Source of the DNA: Streptomyces sp. NBC_00513
GTDB taxonomy: Bacteria; Actinomycetota; Actinomycetes; Streptomycetales; Streptomycetaceae
Reading direction: 5' to 3'
Assembly (NCBI RefSeq): GCF_041431415.1
Contig: NZ_CP107845.1
Coordinates: 7,626,001 to 7,690,000, forward strand
Length of the DNA: 64,000 bases
The notes under the pieces are model-generated. The model worked only from the letters and a program-made list of their open reading frames with translations, was not told the DNA's origin and did not search any database. This document shows, piece by piece, positions 25,223 to 34,439 of the stretch. Position 1 is the stretch's first letter, and the number at the start of each line of letters is the position of its first letter. A program made the translations under genes and the position numbers.

Positions 25223-25391
25223 TGGGTGGCTGGCTGCGAGTGTGGGAGCCGCACCGGGGCCTGTCAAGCGTTGGCGCGCGAATCGTCACTCATGGGTCGC
25301 GGAGGGAAGTCCGCTCCGTGGTCACGGTTTCAGCCACCGGCTGCGCGATGCTTGACGCTCCTCGGCGGGAAGTGTCACCATCGCGCTACCG

Positions 25392-25407
25392 ATGATTACG
25401 TAAACAT
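25392..25407. promoter_or_regulatory. LacI-type operator C, before ABC importer
   Basis: ATGATTACGTAAACAT matches the consensus at 15 of 16 bases. It lies 98 bases upstream of the first permease start. Confidence 0.75.
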
Positions 25408-25504
25408 TTCTCATCAGGTCCTGCCCCATGCGGCCATTTTCGGCCCGGAGGCCGTCTCTTCCCTCCGGTTGCGGACCTGTCGGTCACCGACACAAGGAAC
25501 CACC

Positions 25505-26431
25505 ATGACGCTCCTGCCGGCAGCGGCAAAAGCAGTCTCCCCACCCCGTTCTCGACCCCGTGTGCGCGCCCGCGGGAACGCCCTCGTCGGCTGGGGGTTC
25601 GCCGGCCCGTTCGCAGCGGTGTTCGTGCTGGTCTTCCTGGCACCCATCGGTTATGCCTTCCAGCTCAGTCTGATGCGCGACCGGCTCATCGGCGGTACCG
25701 ACTTCGTCGGCGCGGACAACTACGTCCAAGCGCTGACCGATGCGCGGTTCTGGGAGGGATCCGCCCGGGTCGGGTTGTTCCTGCTCGTCCAGGTGCCGAT
25801 CATGTTGGGGATCGCGTTGCTGGTCGCACTCGCCATCGACAGCGGCCGGTTGTACGGCAAGGCGTTCTTTCGTGTGGCGGTCTTCCTTCCCTACGCGGTC
25901 CCGGCCGTGGTGGCCGGTCTGATGTGGGGATTCATCTACGGACCCAGATTCGGCCTGGTGGGCAACCTCAACGAGGCGTTGGGCCTCTCCCTCCCGGATC
26001 CGCTCTCCCCCTCACTGATACTCGCCTCCATAGGCAACGTCGTGACGTGGGAGTTCGTCGGCTACAACACCTTGATCTTCTACTCCGCCCTGAAGGTGGT
26101 CCCGCGCTCCCTCTACGAAGCGGCCGCGATCGACGGCGCCGGAGAGTGGCGCGTCGTCACCGCGATCAAGTTGCCCGCCATCCGCAGCGCGCTGGTCATC
26201 GCGACGATCTTCTCGATCATCGGCAGCTTCCAACTGTTCAACGAGCCCAGCATCATGCAGAACCTCGCTCCCAACGCGATCACGACCAGCTACACCCCGA
26301 ACCTCTACACCTACTCGCTGGCCTTCTCCGGACAGCAGCACAACTACGCGGCGACCGTCGCCATCGTGATGGGTGTCCTCACCGCGATCATCGCCTACGC
26401 GGTCCAGCTCCGCGGCATGCGGAAGGGCTGA
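25505..26431 (+). CDS. Carbohydrate ABC transporter permease (MalF type)
   Basis: 308 residues with six predicted membrane segments. The EAA loop that docks the ATPase is visible as YEAAAIDGAGEWRVVTAIKLP. It is a CUT1-family permease for oligosaccharides. ATG 25505 has AAGGA upstream; the longer frame crosses operator C. No ATPase gene is in this operon, so a shared ATPase such as MsiK is likely, as is usual in Streptomyces. The next gene starts four bases after its stop. Confidence 0.92.
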   Translation: MTLLPAAAKAVSPPRSRPRVRARGNALVGWGFAGPFAAVFVLVFLAPIGYAFQLSLMRDRLIGGTDFVGADNYVQALTDARFWEGSARVGLFLLVQVPIMLGIALLVALAIDSGRLYGKAFFRVAVFLPYAVPAVVAGLMWGFIYGPRFGLVGNLNEALGLSLPDPLSPSLILASIGNVVTWEFVGYNTLIFYSALKVVPRSLYEAAAIDGAGEWRVVTAIKLPAIRSALVIATIFSIIGSFQLFNEPSIMQNLAPNAITTSYTPNLYTYSLAFSGQQHNYAATVAIVMGVLTAIIAYAVQLRGMRKG

Positions 26432-26435
26432 GCAC

Positions 26436-27434
26436 ATGATCACGAATCCCGCCGACGCCCCTTCGGACACGGTGGAACGCGCCGTCCGCCCCCGGGCGGT
26501 ACCGGACACCGCCGTCGAGCCCGGACGGACCCCGGTCGCCCGGCCCCCGAAGGCACGGCCCCGTCGCCCCAAGCGCCCCCACACACCGCTCAACCCCAGA
26601 CCGAGCGTGCCGCTGACCCTGGTGACCGGGCTGGTCCTCGTCTACACCCTCCTTCCCCTCGTGTGGCTGGTCATCAACGCGACCAAGAACCAGCAGGACC
26701 TCTTCGACTCCTTCGGCCTGTGGCTCGGCAAGGACTTCCGACTCTGGGACAACATCTCCCGCACACTGACCTACGACGACGGCGCCTTCGTCCGCTGGAC
26801 GCTCAACACCCTGCTGTACGTCGCCGCCGGCGCGGGCGGCGCGACACTGCTCGCCGTCCTCGGCGGATACGCCCTGGCCGTATACGAGTTCCCCGGCCGC
26901 CGCGCCGTGTTCGCCGTGGTCATCGGAGCCGTGGCCGTCCCCGGTACGGCACTGGCCGTGCCCACGTTCCTGATGTTCAGCGGCATGGGACTGGCCAACA
27001 CCCCCTGGGCGGTGATCATCCCGTCCCTCGTCTCGCCGTTCGGGCTGTACCTGATGTGGGTGTTCGCCGCAGAGGCGGTACCTTCCGAACTACTCGAAGC
27101 CGCCCGCATCGACGGCGCCGGCGAACTGCGCATCTTCTTCACGATCGCCCTGCCCCTGCTGAGGCCGGGCACCGTGACGGTGCTGCTCTTCTCCATGGTC
27201 GCGACCTGGAACAACTACTTCCTGCCGCTGATCATGATCAAGGATCCGGACTGGTATCCGCTCACCCTGGGTCTCAACGCCTGGAGCGCCCAGGCCCGGA
27301 CCGCGGGCGGCGAGCCGGTCTTCGACCTCATCATCACCGGATCCCTGCTCACCGTCGTGCCGATCGTCGTGATCTTCCTCCTGCTCCAGCGCCACTGGCA
27401 GTCGGGCCTGGCCGCGGGCAGCGTCAAGGAGTGA
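26436..27434 (+). CDS. Carbohydrate ABC transporter permease (MalG type)
   Basis: 332 residues. A Pro/Arg-rich cytosolic N-terminal stretch of about 55 residues precedes six membrane segments. The EAA loop reads LLEAARIDGAGELRIFFTIALP. It ends GLAAGSVKE, the typical MalG-like end. It pairs with the preceding permease and the lipoprotein encoded next. The long N-terminal tail is unusual but is in frame with the only good start after the previous stop. Confidence 0.92.
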   Translation: MITNPADAPSDTVERAVRPRAVPDTAVEPGRTPVARPPKARPRRPKRPHTPLNPRPSVPLTLVTGLVLVYTLLPLVWLVINATKNQQDLFDSFGLWLGKDFRLWDNISRTLTYDDGAFVRWTLNTLLYVAAGAGGATLLAVLGGYALAVYEFPGRRAVFAVVIGAVAVPGTALAVPTFLMFSGMGLANTPWAVIIPSLVSPFGLYLMWVFAAEAVPSELLEAARIDGAGELRIFFTIALPLLRPGTVTVLLFSMVATWNNYFLPLIMIKDPDWYPLTLGLNAWSAQARTAGGEPVFDLIITGSLLTVVPIVVIFLLLQRHWQSGLAAGSVKE

Positions 27435-27520
27435 CGCGCCCGGCATCGCCCTTCGTACCGACCCCCATTGCCCTTCGTACCGACCCTCCTCATCCGCACA
27501 CCGAATCAGGAGCACCACCG

Positions 27521-28852
27521 ATGAGAACGAACAGCCGCCGCCGGATCGTCGCCGCCGTCGCCGTGACGTGTGCCCTGGCCCTCGGCACCACCGCCTGCGG
27601 GGCCTCGGACCCGGCGGACGAGAGCGCCGTCAAGGACGTGGCGTCCGCACTCGAAGCCGGAGGCAAGGTGACGGTGTGGGCGTGGGAGCCCACGCTGAAG
27701 AAGGTGGCTGCCGACTTCGAGAAGAAGTACCCGAAGGTGGACGTCGAACTCGTCAACGCGGGGACGGGCGACAAGCAGTACACGGCGCTGCAGAACGCCG
27801 TCGCCGCAGGCTCGGGTGCCCCCGACGTGGCCCAGGTCGAGTACTACGCCGTCGGTCAGTTCGCCATCGGCAAGGCCCTGGAGGACCTCGCCCCCTACGG
27901 CGCGTCCTCCCACGACCAGACCTTCACCACCGGGCCCTGGAGCGCGGTGCGGTACGACAAGGGGATCTACGCCCTCCCCATGGACTCGGGGCCCATGGCG
28001 CTGTTCTACAACAAGAAGGTCTTCGACCGGCACGGCGTCGCCGTCCCCACCACCTGGGACGAGTACGTCGAGGCGGCGCGCGCCCTGCACAAGGCGGATC
28101 CGAAGCTCTACATCACCAACGACACCGGGGACGCCGGCGCCACGACCAGCCTGATCTGGCAGGCGGGTGGGCGCCCCTACAAGGTGGAGGGCACAAAGGT
28201 CGGCATCGACTTCGGCGACGCCGGCACCGCGCAGTACGCGCGCACCTGGCAGAAGTTGCTCGACGAGCGACTGCTCGCACCGGTCACCTCCTGGAGCGAC
28301 GAGTGGTACAAGGGCCTGTCCGACGGCAGCATCGCGACGCTGTCCATAGGCGCCTGGATGCCCGCCAACTTCGCCTCGGGTGCTCCCGCCGCCTCGGGGG
28401 ACTGGCGCGTGGCACCCCTTCCGCAGTGGACACGGGGCGCCAAGGCGGGTGCCGAGAACGGCGGCAGCTCCCTCGCCGTGCCCAAGGCATCCAAGAACAA
28501 GGCGCTGGCCTACGCCTTCATCGAGTACGCGACCACGGGGGCCGGCGCCACGGCCCGGGTCTCCGAAGGAGCCTTCCCCGCCACCCGGGCGGACCTCGAA
28601 TCCAAGGCCTTCCTGGAGACGGCCTTCCCCTACTTCGGCGGCCAGCAGGCCAACCAGGTTCTGGCGGACGCGGCCCGAAACGTCGGCACGGGCTGGTCGT
28701 ACCTGCCCTACCAGGTGTACGCGAACTCCATCTTCAACGACACCGTCGGCAAGGCGTACGTCTCGTCGACGACCCTCGCCCAGGGGCTGGACGCGTGGCG
28801 GAACGCGAGTGCCAAGTACGGTGCTGAGCAGGGGTTCAGCGTCGGGAAGTAG
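27521..28852 (+). CDS. Oligosaccharide-binding lipoprotein of ABC importer
   Basis: 443 residues with a lipoprotein signal (TTAC lipobox, Cys near residue 26). Family 1 extracellular solute-binding fold: KVTVWAWEPTLKKVAADFEKKYPKV near the N terminus, PMDSGPMALFYNKKVF in the hinge region. CUT1 receptors bind oligosaccharides. Gene context (GH43 galactanase, GH35 beta-galactosidase, shared operator) suggests beta-1,6- or beta-1,3-galacto-oligosaccharides from arabinogalactan (inference). The start has AGGAG eight bases upstream. Confidence 0.9.
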   Translation: MRTNSRRRIVAAVAVTCALALGTTACGASDPADESAVKDVASALEAGGKVTVWAWEPTLKKVAADFEKKYPKVDVELVNAGTGDKQYTALQNAVAAGSGAPDVAQVEYYAVGQFAIGKALEDLAPYGASSHDQTFTTGPWSAVRYDKGIYALPMDSGPMALFYNKKVFDRHGVAVPTTWDEYVEAARALHKADPKLYITNDTGDAGATTSLIWQAGGRPYKVEGTKVGIDFGDAGTAQYARTWQKLLDERLLAPVTSWSDEWYKGLSDGSIATLSIGAWMPANFASGAPAASGDWRVAPLPQWTRGAKAGAENGGSSLAVPKASKNKALAYAFIEYATTGAGATARVSEGAFPATRADLESKAFLETAFPYFGGQQANQVLADAARNVGTGWSYLPYQVYANSIFNDTVGKAYVSSTTLAQGLDAWRNASAKYGAEQGFSVGK

Positions 28853-28867
28853 CCGGAATCGACAGTG

Positions 28868-28909
28868 AGGAGGGCGGCATGCGTGCGTGGCACGCGCCGC
28901 CCTCCTTTC
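28868..28909 (+). terminator. Terminator after ABC importer operon
   Basis: An 11-bp stem, AGGAGGGCGGC (28868-28878) with its complement at 28896-28906, with a further inner GCGTG/CACGC stem, is followed by TTT. It lies 16 bases after the stop. Confidence 0.85.
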
Positions 28910-28996
28910 GTGTGCTCTCCTCCCTGTGGCACGCCGGCCCGGACAAGGCGGCGCCACGAGGCAGCGGTGAGGGAGCTTTTACCTCGGCGCAACACG

Positions 28997-29012
28997 ATGT
29001 TCGCGTAAACAT
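28997..29012. promoter_or_regulatory. LacI-type operator D, before subtilase
   Basis: ATGTTCGCGTAAACAT matches the consensus at 14 of 16 bases. It lies 134 bases before the protease start and after the importer terminator, so it belongs to the protease gene. Confidence 0.75.
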
Positions 29013-29145
29013 GGGAGTCTGTTGGCGGCATCAGTGCCGCGGTTCGCATGGATTGTCATGGACATGAACCCTGGCGGTCCGTGTGAGCGGCTGCGAGCGC
29101 TGTGCCATTCCCCGGTGTGCACCACCCAGGAGGAGGACCCCTCTT

Positions 29146-30735
29146 ATGTCAGTGATGCGTCACACCCGTCGACATTCAGTCGGCTTGGCCGCGACGGCTG
29201 TCGCGGCCCTCACGCTCGGCACGGCCTTCGCACTCCCCGCCTCGGCCGCCACAAGCAGCGCACAGGCGCAAGGCGTCATCGAGAACGCCGGAACCACGGG
29301 CACCGTCCCCGGCAGTTACATCGTCACCCTGAAGGACTCCGCCGCCCGCTCCACGACCGCCGCCGGCAAGGCCGTCGCCAAGCGGTACGGAGCGAAGATC
29401 GACCGGACCTACTCGGCCGCCCTCAACGGCTACTCCGCCCAACTCTCCGAGGCTCAGGCCAGGAAGTTGGCCGCCGATCCGGCGGTGAGGTCCGTGGTGC
29501 AGAACAGTGTCGTCACCCTCGACGGCGTCGCCACCACCCAGCCCGACCCTCCGTCGTGGGGCCTGGACCGCGTCGACCAACGGACGCTGCCCCTCGATCA
29601 GAGCTACAACCCCCCGGACCAGGCCGGTGAGGGTGTGACGGCGTACATCATCGACACCGGTGTGCGGATCAGCCACAGCGACTTCGGGGGCCGCGCCTCC
29701 GACGGCTTCGACGCCATCGACAACGACAACACCGCCCAGGACGGCAACGGCCACGGCACCCATGTCGCGGGCACGGTCGCGGGCTCCACCTACGGTGTGG
29801 CCAAGAAGGCCAAGGTCGTCGGCGTCCGCGTACTCGACGACTCCGGCTCCGGTACGGTCGCACAGGTCGTCGCCGGCATCGACTGGGTGACGGCGCATGC
29901 CGTCAAGCCGGCCGTGGCCAACATGTCACTCGGCGGCCGAGCCAACTCCGCACTCGACACCGCGGTGCGCAACTCCATAGCCTCCGGCATCACCTACGCC
30001 GTCGCGGCAGGCAACGAGTACACGGACGCGGGCACCAGGTCCCCGGCGCGCGTCGCCGAGGCCCTCACGGTCGGCGCCACCAACAGGAGTGACGTCAAGG
30101 CCCCCTACTCCAACTACGGCAGCAGCCTGGATCTCTTCGCGCCGGGCGCCTACATCGTCTCCGCGTGGAACAACGACGACCACGCCTCCAAGGAGATCTC
30201 GGGCACCTCGATGGCCGCCCCGCACGTCGCGGGCGCCGCCGCCCTCCACCTCTCGCAGCACCCGCAGAGCAGCCCGGCGGAAGTCGCCGCAGGCCTCGCG
30301 GCCGCCGCCACCAGGGACGTCGTGACCGACTCCGGCCCCGGCTCCCCGAACCTGCTCCTGTACGTCGGTGACGGCACCACGCCGCCGAACCCGGGCACCC
30401 GCTTCGAGAACACGGACGACTACCCGATCACGGACCACTCCACCGTCGAGTCGCCGATCACCGTCAGCGGAATCGCCGGCAACGCGCCGGCCGCGCTGCG
30501 CGTGCCGGTTGAGATCCGGCACACGTGGGTCGGTGACCTTCGGGTCGACCTTGTCGCCCCGAACGGCACCGTCTACGACCTGCGCACCAACACCGGGAGC
30601 AGCGACGACGACATCGTCCAGACGTACGGGGTGGACGCGTCCGCCGTGGTGGCCGACGGGGTGTGGAAGCTTCGGGTCACGGACCTCGCGGACGGCGACA
30701 CCGGGAAGATCGACTCCTGGGCGCTCCTCTTCTGA
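29146..30735 (+). CDS. Secreted subtilisin-like serine protease with P domain
   Basis: 529 residues. A signal peptide (to about residue 35, ALPASA), an inhibitor I9-type propeptide (about 50-125, [11 protein letters not shown]) and an S8 catalytic domain are visible. The triad is Asp170 (IIDTGV), His203 (GHGTHVAG) and Ser355 ([12 protein letters not shown]); the oxyanion Asn is in AAGNEY. The last 120 residues are a proprotein-convertase P domain ([11 protein letters not shown] to [12 protein letters not shown]). A very strong AGGAGGAGGA site (29128-29137) fixes the start. The closest upstream regulatory sequence is operator D, shared with beta-galactosidase and galactanase genes, which is unusual for a protease. 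Confidence 0.95.
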   Translation: MSVMRHTRRHSVGLAATAVAALTLGTAFALPASAATSSAQAQGVIENAGTTGTVPGSYIVTLKDSAARSTTAAGKAVAKRYGAKIDRTYSAALNGYSAQLSEAQARKLAADPAVRSVVQNSVVTLDGVATTQPDPPSWGLDRVDQRTLPLDQSYNPPDQAGEGVTAYIIDTGVRISHSDFGGRASDGFDAIDNDNTAQDGNGHGTHVAGTVAGSTYGVAKKAKVVGVRVLDDSGSGTVAQVVAGIDWVTAHAVKPAVANMSLGGRANSALDTAVRNSIASGITYAVAAGNEYTDAGTRSPARVAEALTVGATNRSDVKAPYSNYGSSLDLFAPGAYIVSAWNNDDHASKEISGTSMAAPHVAGAAALHLSQHPQSSPAEVAAGLAAAATRDVVTDSGPGSPNLLLYVGDGTTPPNPGTRFENTDDYPITDHSTVESPITVSGIAGNAPAALRVPVEIRHTWVGDLRVDLVAPNGTVYDLRTNTGSSDDDIVQTYGVDASAVVADGVWKLRVTDLADGDTGKIDSWALLF

Positions 30736-30790
30736 GACATGGGGACGGGGGCCGGAACCGGCGGCGTCCGCCGAACCACGATGAGCTGGT

Positions 30791-30818
30791 GGGGGTGGCC
30801 GGTGCACCGGCCACCCCC
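30791..30818. terminator. Terminator after subtilase
   Basis: A perfect 28-base palindrome (GGGGGTGGCCGGTG followed by its complement) lies 55 bases after the stop. Confidence 0.8.
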
Positions 30819-30854
30819 TGCCGCGCGTGGGCAGCGGCCCGGCGAGAACAACGG

Positions 30855-30886
30855 CCCGCCCCCACGATCTGACATCAGGGGGCGGG
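30855..30886. terminator. Second hairpin between convergent genes
   Basis: A 9-bp stem CCCGCCCCC (30855-30863) with GGGGGCGGG (30878-30886) has a 14-base loop. It may terminate the leftward transcript from 32152 or back up the hairpin at 30791. Confidence 0.55.
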
Positions 30887-31022
30887 GCGGCCTGGCGCCG
30901 ATCCGAAGGAGACGGCCGAGCCGGGGGGCGGCCCCGTCTCCCGGCTCGGGAAGGGTGGCCGCCCACCCACTCGGCCGCTTCGGCCACCTCGGCGGGTTCG
31001 CCGCCGGAGGCGCCCGGGATCC

Positions 31023-31277
31023 TCAGTCGCCGTCCTCCGCGGGGTGACTTCCCTGGAGGAGGGTGGCGAGCATGTCGACAGCGCTGCCGTCGTGGTCGCT
31101 TCCCGCGGTGCCGCTGCCGCTTTGGAGGTTGGCGCTGCGGTCGACTTCCAGGATGGAGTCGGAGTGGGAGTTGTCGATGACCGTTATGAGGCTTCCTTCG
31201 GCTGCGGCGGACGGGGCGGCGGCGCCGAGGACCGCGACGGCGAGGTAGGCGGCGGCCCGTACTCGGGCGCGGGTCAT
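31023..31277 (-). CDS. Small secreted protein, translationally coupled to ICL/PEPM enzyme
   Basis: 84 residues: a Sec signal peptide (MTRARVRAAAYLAVAVLGAA..., cleavage near AAA-EG at about 27) and a mature part of about 57 residues rich in Ser, Asp and Gly with no Cys (SLITVIDNSHSDSILEVD, DMLATLLQGS). I do not recognise the family. Its ATG overlaps the TGA of the upstream lyase-like gene (ATGA), so the two are made together. Whether the mature peptide is a substrate, a surface protein or something else cannot be told. Confidence 0.65.
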   Translation of the reverse strand: MTRARVRAAAYLAVAVLGAAAPSAAAEGSLITVIDNSHSDSILEVDRSANLQSGSGTAGSDHDGSAVDMLATLLQGSHPAEDGD

Positions 31278-32152
31278 ACGATCACGTCCGCGTTGTTTCG
31301 TGTGGCCGGCAGGGTGTGGTGACGGCCGATGTTCTTGGCCACGAGGCGGGTGGACTCGGTGACCCCGATCTCCTGGCCGTCCTGGTTGGCGGGGAGGCGT
31401 CCGTCGGCGAGACGGAGTTCGGCGAGGGCGGTGTCCATCGCCCGATGGGCGGCGAACAGGCAGGGGGTGCTGTAGATCGCGACGTCGACGCCGAGGTCGG
31501 TGAGCTCGCTGAGGGAGAGGCGGGGCGACTTGCCGCCGGCGATCTGGTTGAACAGCAGTGGCTTGCCGCCGACCACCTTGCGGATCCGCTCGATCCATTC
31601 GATGCTGCGCACTCCGTCCACCAGGACGACGTCGGCGTCGGTGGAGGCCAGCACTTCCGCGCGGTGGAGGATGTCGGCCTCCTCGGTGGCGTCGGTGCGG
31701 GCGACGACGACCAGGTCCTTGCGGGTGGCGAGGACCATGGCGAGCTTGTCGAGGTACTCGTCGAGCGGCAGGACCTGCTTGCCGTCGGCGTGCCCGCACC
31801 GGCGGGGCCGCTTCTGGTCTTCGAGGATGACGCCGGAGGCGCCGGCCCGCTCAAGGCCCTCGACGACGTGACAGGCCACCTCGGGGTCCACGTACCCGTC
31901 GTCGATGTCGACCAGCAGGTGGTGCTGGGGGAAGGCGCCGCGCAGCCGCTGGACGAAGCCCATCATGTCGGGCCACGCGATGAATCCGATGTCGGGCAGG
32001 CCGTAGTAGGAGGCCGCGAACCCGAACCCGGAGACGAACATCCCGTCATAGTGCCCGGCGGCCACGGACGCCGAGTACATGTCGTACACGCCGATCAGCG
32101 GCGTCGTGCCCGGCTTCGCGATCTCTTTCCGCAGCAGGTTCCCGTAACTCAT
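31274..32152 (-). CDS. Isocitrate lyase/PEP mutase superfamily enzyme
   Basis: 292 residues with the ICL/PEPM TIM-barrel features: an Asp-rich metal site (LLVDIDDGYVD) and the active-site loop EDQKRPRRCGH. The RCGH loop is the lyase kind (methylisocitrate, dimethylmalate or oxalacetate type); it lacks the EDK...NS loop of phosphoenolpyruvate mutase, so phosphonate synthesis is not supported. The start has AAGGAG upstream. It forms a two-gene unit with the small secreted protein. The substrate is unknown. Confidence 0.82.
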   Translation of the reverse strand: MSYGNLLRKEIAKPGTTPLIGVYDMYSASVAAGHYDGMFVSGFGFAASYYGLPDIGFIAWPDMMGFVQRLRGAFPQHHLLVDIDDGYVDPEVACHVVEGLERAGASGVILEDQKRPRRCGHADGKQVLPLDEYLDKLAMVLATRKDLVVVARTDATEEADILHRAEVLASTDADVVLVDGVRSIEWIERIRKVVGGKPLLFNQIAGGKSPRLSLSELTDLGVDVAIYSTPCLFAAHRAMDTALAELRLADGRLPANQDGQEIGVTESTRLVAKNIGRHHTLPATRNNADVIV

Positions 32153-32527
32153 GGTCAGACTCCTTCGAGGGGGGCTATGGGCATCGAGGGGGCGCAAGCG
32201 GCGCGACATGGCGGCGCTTTACCCAACGCAGATCATTTCCTGACCTTTTACTGGGGAACGGTTACTGCGCCGAGCGCCTCACGCCAACGGCGTAGTGCTT
32301 TCATCACAGAAAGGTCCCTGCATCAGTCGGCTTGACCGCCACCGAGGGTCGGCCGTGCGCTGCCTCGGCTCCCGCGGTTCTGCAGCCGGAGCCTGCCGCT
32401 GACGGAGCGGCCGGGTCTATTGTCTGTCAAATCCGTTGGATATCTTGGCAGTTGTTCGCACCTCGGAAGTGGGGGCCGAAGGAATCCGCCTTGTCGGGGC
32501 GGGGGCCCGGTCGAGAGGGGTACGGGC
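32153..32527. other. Gap with promoter of ICL/PEPM gene
   Basis: AT-rich patches at about 32225-32270 probably hold the leftward promoter. A second AT-richer patch at 32412-32455 precedes the doubtful small frame at 32528. No hairpin or repeat stands out. Confidence 0.4.
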
Positions 32528-32683
32528 ATGAGTGATGACCAGCGGTCATCTCGCCGGAGTCGACCGGCTGTCGAGCTTGCGAAGCGGGTTGCCGCCGCAC
32601 TGAGCGCACACGCTCTGTGGGCAGTGATCGTGGAGCTGGCGCGAGGCGAAGCCAACCCCGGCGGTGGAGGCTGGGGGGGGTGA
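32528..32683 (+). CDS. Possible 51-residue small protein
   Basis: An ATG with GAGAGGGG seven bases upstream opens a 51-codon frame: a basic N terminus, a helical middle (ELAKRVAAALSAHALWAVIVELARG) and a Gly/Trp end. About 70% of third positions are G or C, lower than neighbours. It matches nothing I know. It may be real or chance. Confidence 0.3.
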   Translation: MSDDQRSSRRSRPAVELAKRVAAALSAHALWAVIVELARGEANPGGGGWGG

Positions 32684-33297
32684 GGCCCCCAGCGCTTCCC
32701 GGCCTCCGAGTCGCGAGATCGAAGCGCCCGCCCGCGACCGGGCGTCGCGCGGGCCGACCTGGTTCACGCGGCGGACTCTGGTCGTGGGAACGGAGCGCGG
32801 GCGGCTGCTTGATGGGCGTCGCCCCTGCCGCCGAAGTCCTGACCCGGTCACCTTTCACGCCCGGAAACGACTTGATGGTATGTGTTGAGACCTGTTGAAG
32901 CATGGTCGAGTTCGCAGGTAGTCTGGACTGCTGGTCGCCCCCAGCCGCGGTCACCTCCCTGCCCGCTCTTCGCGCCCATGCCCGCGCTCCTCGCATTGCC
33001 GTCGAGATCTGGGGCGATGTGTCTCCGCAACCACGAGGATGGTTCATGTCCCACCCTTACCGCCGTCGCCGTCCGATGGGCGTTGTCCTGGCCGAGGGGG
33101 TGGTGAGGGGAGCCGCGTCGATCGGGACCGCTGTCGCGAAGACACCTGGATCCGGTCCGTTGGCGAGTGGCTTCGAGTCTGGCGGGACGACGTCGTGACG
33201 GGGCCTTGCCACAGGCGCAGTCCTCGCGCCGGCGGCACGCTGGTGAGCCCGCCCGGCGGTCTCCATGATCGCCGGCAATGGCCAGGGAGGGATTTCA
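32684..33297. other. 614-base gap with no convincing gene
   Basis: Several open frames cross this region on both strands, but none has a good start signal or recognisable composition. I see no repeat or RNA gene. The last part holds the ribosome binding site AGGGAGG (33284-33290) of the next gene. Confidence 0.45.
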
Positions 33298-34215
33298 GTG
33301 AGCGCTGAACGCTGCCCGGATTGCGGGACTGTCGGCGCCGCCTGCCGGTGTGCACCGGCTGCGGGTTTCGACCCCATGCGGATCCGTCCTTACGTGACGT
33401 TGCCCGACCCCGGCGAGCCGGAGGTACCGACGTTCGCGGCATCGGAATCGGGCGCGATGGCGGCGCCGCACTGGGACACCCCGGCGTACGGAGTTCCGGT
33501 ACCGCCGGTACACCTGTCGTGGTCGCAACCCGACCCGAGCGCCGCCGACCTGGTTCTCCTTCAGCCGGCCCGCCGGGTGCCTGCCCCCGGAGCGGGTGGG
33601 CCGATCGCGGGTAGGAGGGCGGGCCGCGGATCCGAGGAGCGCCCGCCCCGGGCTTTCCGGCGGCCGGCTCCACTTCTGCTCGCCGCCACCGTGGTGATCG
33701 CGGTGGGCGGGACGGCCGTGACCTTGTGGACACCAGCCTCCTCCGGAGAGGACGTCATGCTTCCGGATGCCAGGCCGTCGGCTCTCACGGCGAGCACGGT
33801 CCTGCCCGGGTCCTCCCCGACCCCCTCCGCGAGATCGTCCGGCTCTTCGATCTCCCCTTCGCGTTCCCCATCGCCGAGCGCCTCCCGCTCGGCGTCTTCG
33901 TCAGCCTCTCCCGACCCCTCCCGCTCGCCGTCCCCCTCTGCTTCGCCGAGCCCGTCACCGAGCGCGAGCCGTCCCCCCGGACCCAAGCCGCCGCCCCCCA
34001 CACAGGCGCCGACCTTGCGGTACGGGGACTCTGGCCCGGAAGTGAAGAAGCTGCAGAGACTGCTGTCCGCACAGGGCCTGTACAAGGGCAAGTTCAACGG
34101 CCGGTTCGACTCGGGGGTCAAGCAGGCGGTGGCGGAGTTCCAGGTCGATCGGGGCGTCGATGACGACGGTCGGGGAACCTACGGGCCGGCGACCCGTCAG
34201 GTGCTGGAGGGATAG
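33298..34215 (+). CDS. Zinc-ribbon, single-pass membrane protein with peptidoglycan-binding domain (paralogue)
   Basis: 305 residues from GTG with AGGGAGG seven bases upstream. It has the same plan as the gene at 5733-6644: N-terminal CPDCGTV...CRC cluster, a matching MRIRPYVTLPDP segment, one membrane helix (PLLLAATVVIAVGGTAVTLW), a long Ser/Pro linker and a C-terminal peptidoglycan-binding domain (LRYGDSGPEVKKLQRLLSAQG to TYGPATRQVLEG). The role is unknown. The conserved cytosolic pair of motifs suggests an intracellular partner shared by the two paralogues. Confidence 0.8.
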   Translation: MSAERCPDCGTVGAACRCAPAAGFDPMRIRPYVTLPDPGEPEVPTFAASESGAMAAPHWDTPAYGVPVPPVHLSWSQPDPSAADLVLLQPARRVPAPGAGGPIAGRRAGRGSEERPPRAFRRPAPLLLAATVVIAVGGTAVTLWTPASSGEDVMLPDARPSALTASTVLPGSSPTPSARSSGSSISPSRSPSPSASRSASSSASPDPSRSPSPSASPSPSPSASRPPGPKPPPPTQAPTLRYGDSGPEVKKLQRLLSAQGLYKGKFNGRFDSGVKQAVAEFQVDRGVDDDGRGTYGPATRQVLEG

Positions 34216-34439
34216 GGCCCACACCTTCGGAGGTGGCGTGGACCTCACCGGATGCTCGGCCGAGACCCTGGAACCAGGTCAGCCGTGCCCCAAGGCCTTC
34301 CTCAGAAGTGCTGCCGCGCCGACGAGACGCCCTTGAAACGCTGTCGGCGCAGACTGTCAGAGTGAAGAAGACCTCCGAGTGAAGAACACCTGAGAAGAGA
34401 CCTGCGGCGATGACGCGGGGAGAAGGGGGAAGCGTAGCC

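Larger units (their letters stand above)
25097..25504. promoter_or_regulatory. Divergent control region of GH43 and ABC importer
   Basis: This 408-base gap has no gene. It carries two LacI-type operators, one near each transcription unit (25207-25222 and 25392-25407), so both units can be controlled together. Confidence 0.75.

Noticed and set aside
31274..32152. Phosphonate biosynthesis (PEP mutase)
   Set aside because: The active-site loop is RCGH, the lyase type, and no phosphonopyruvate decarboxylase or other phosphonate gene is nearby.
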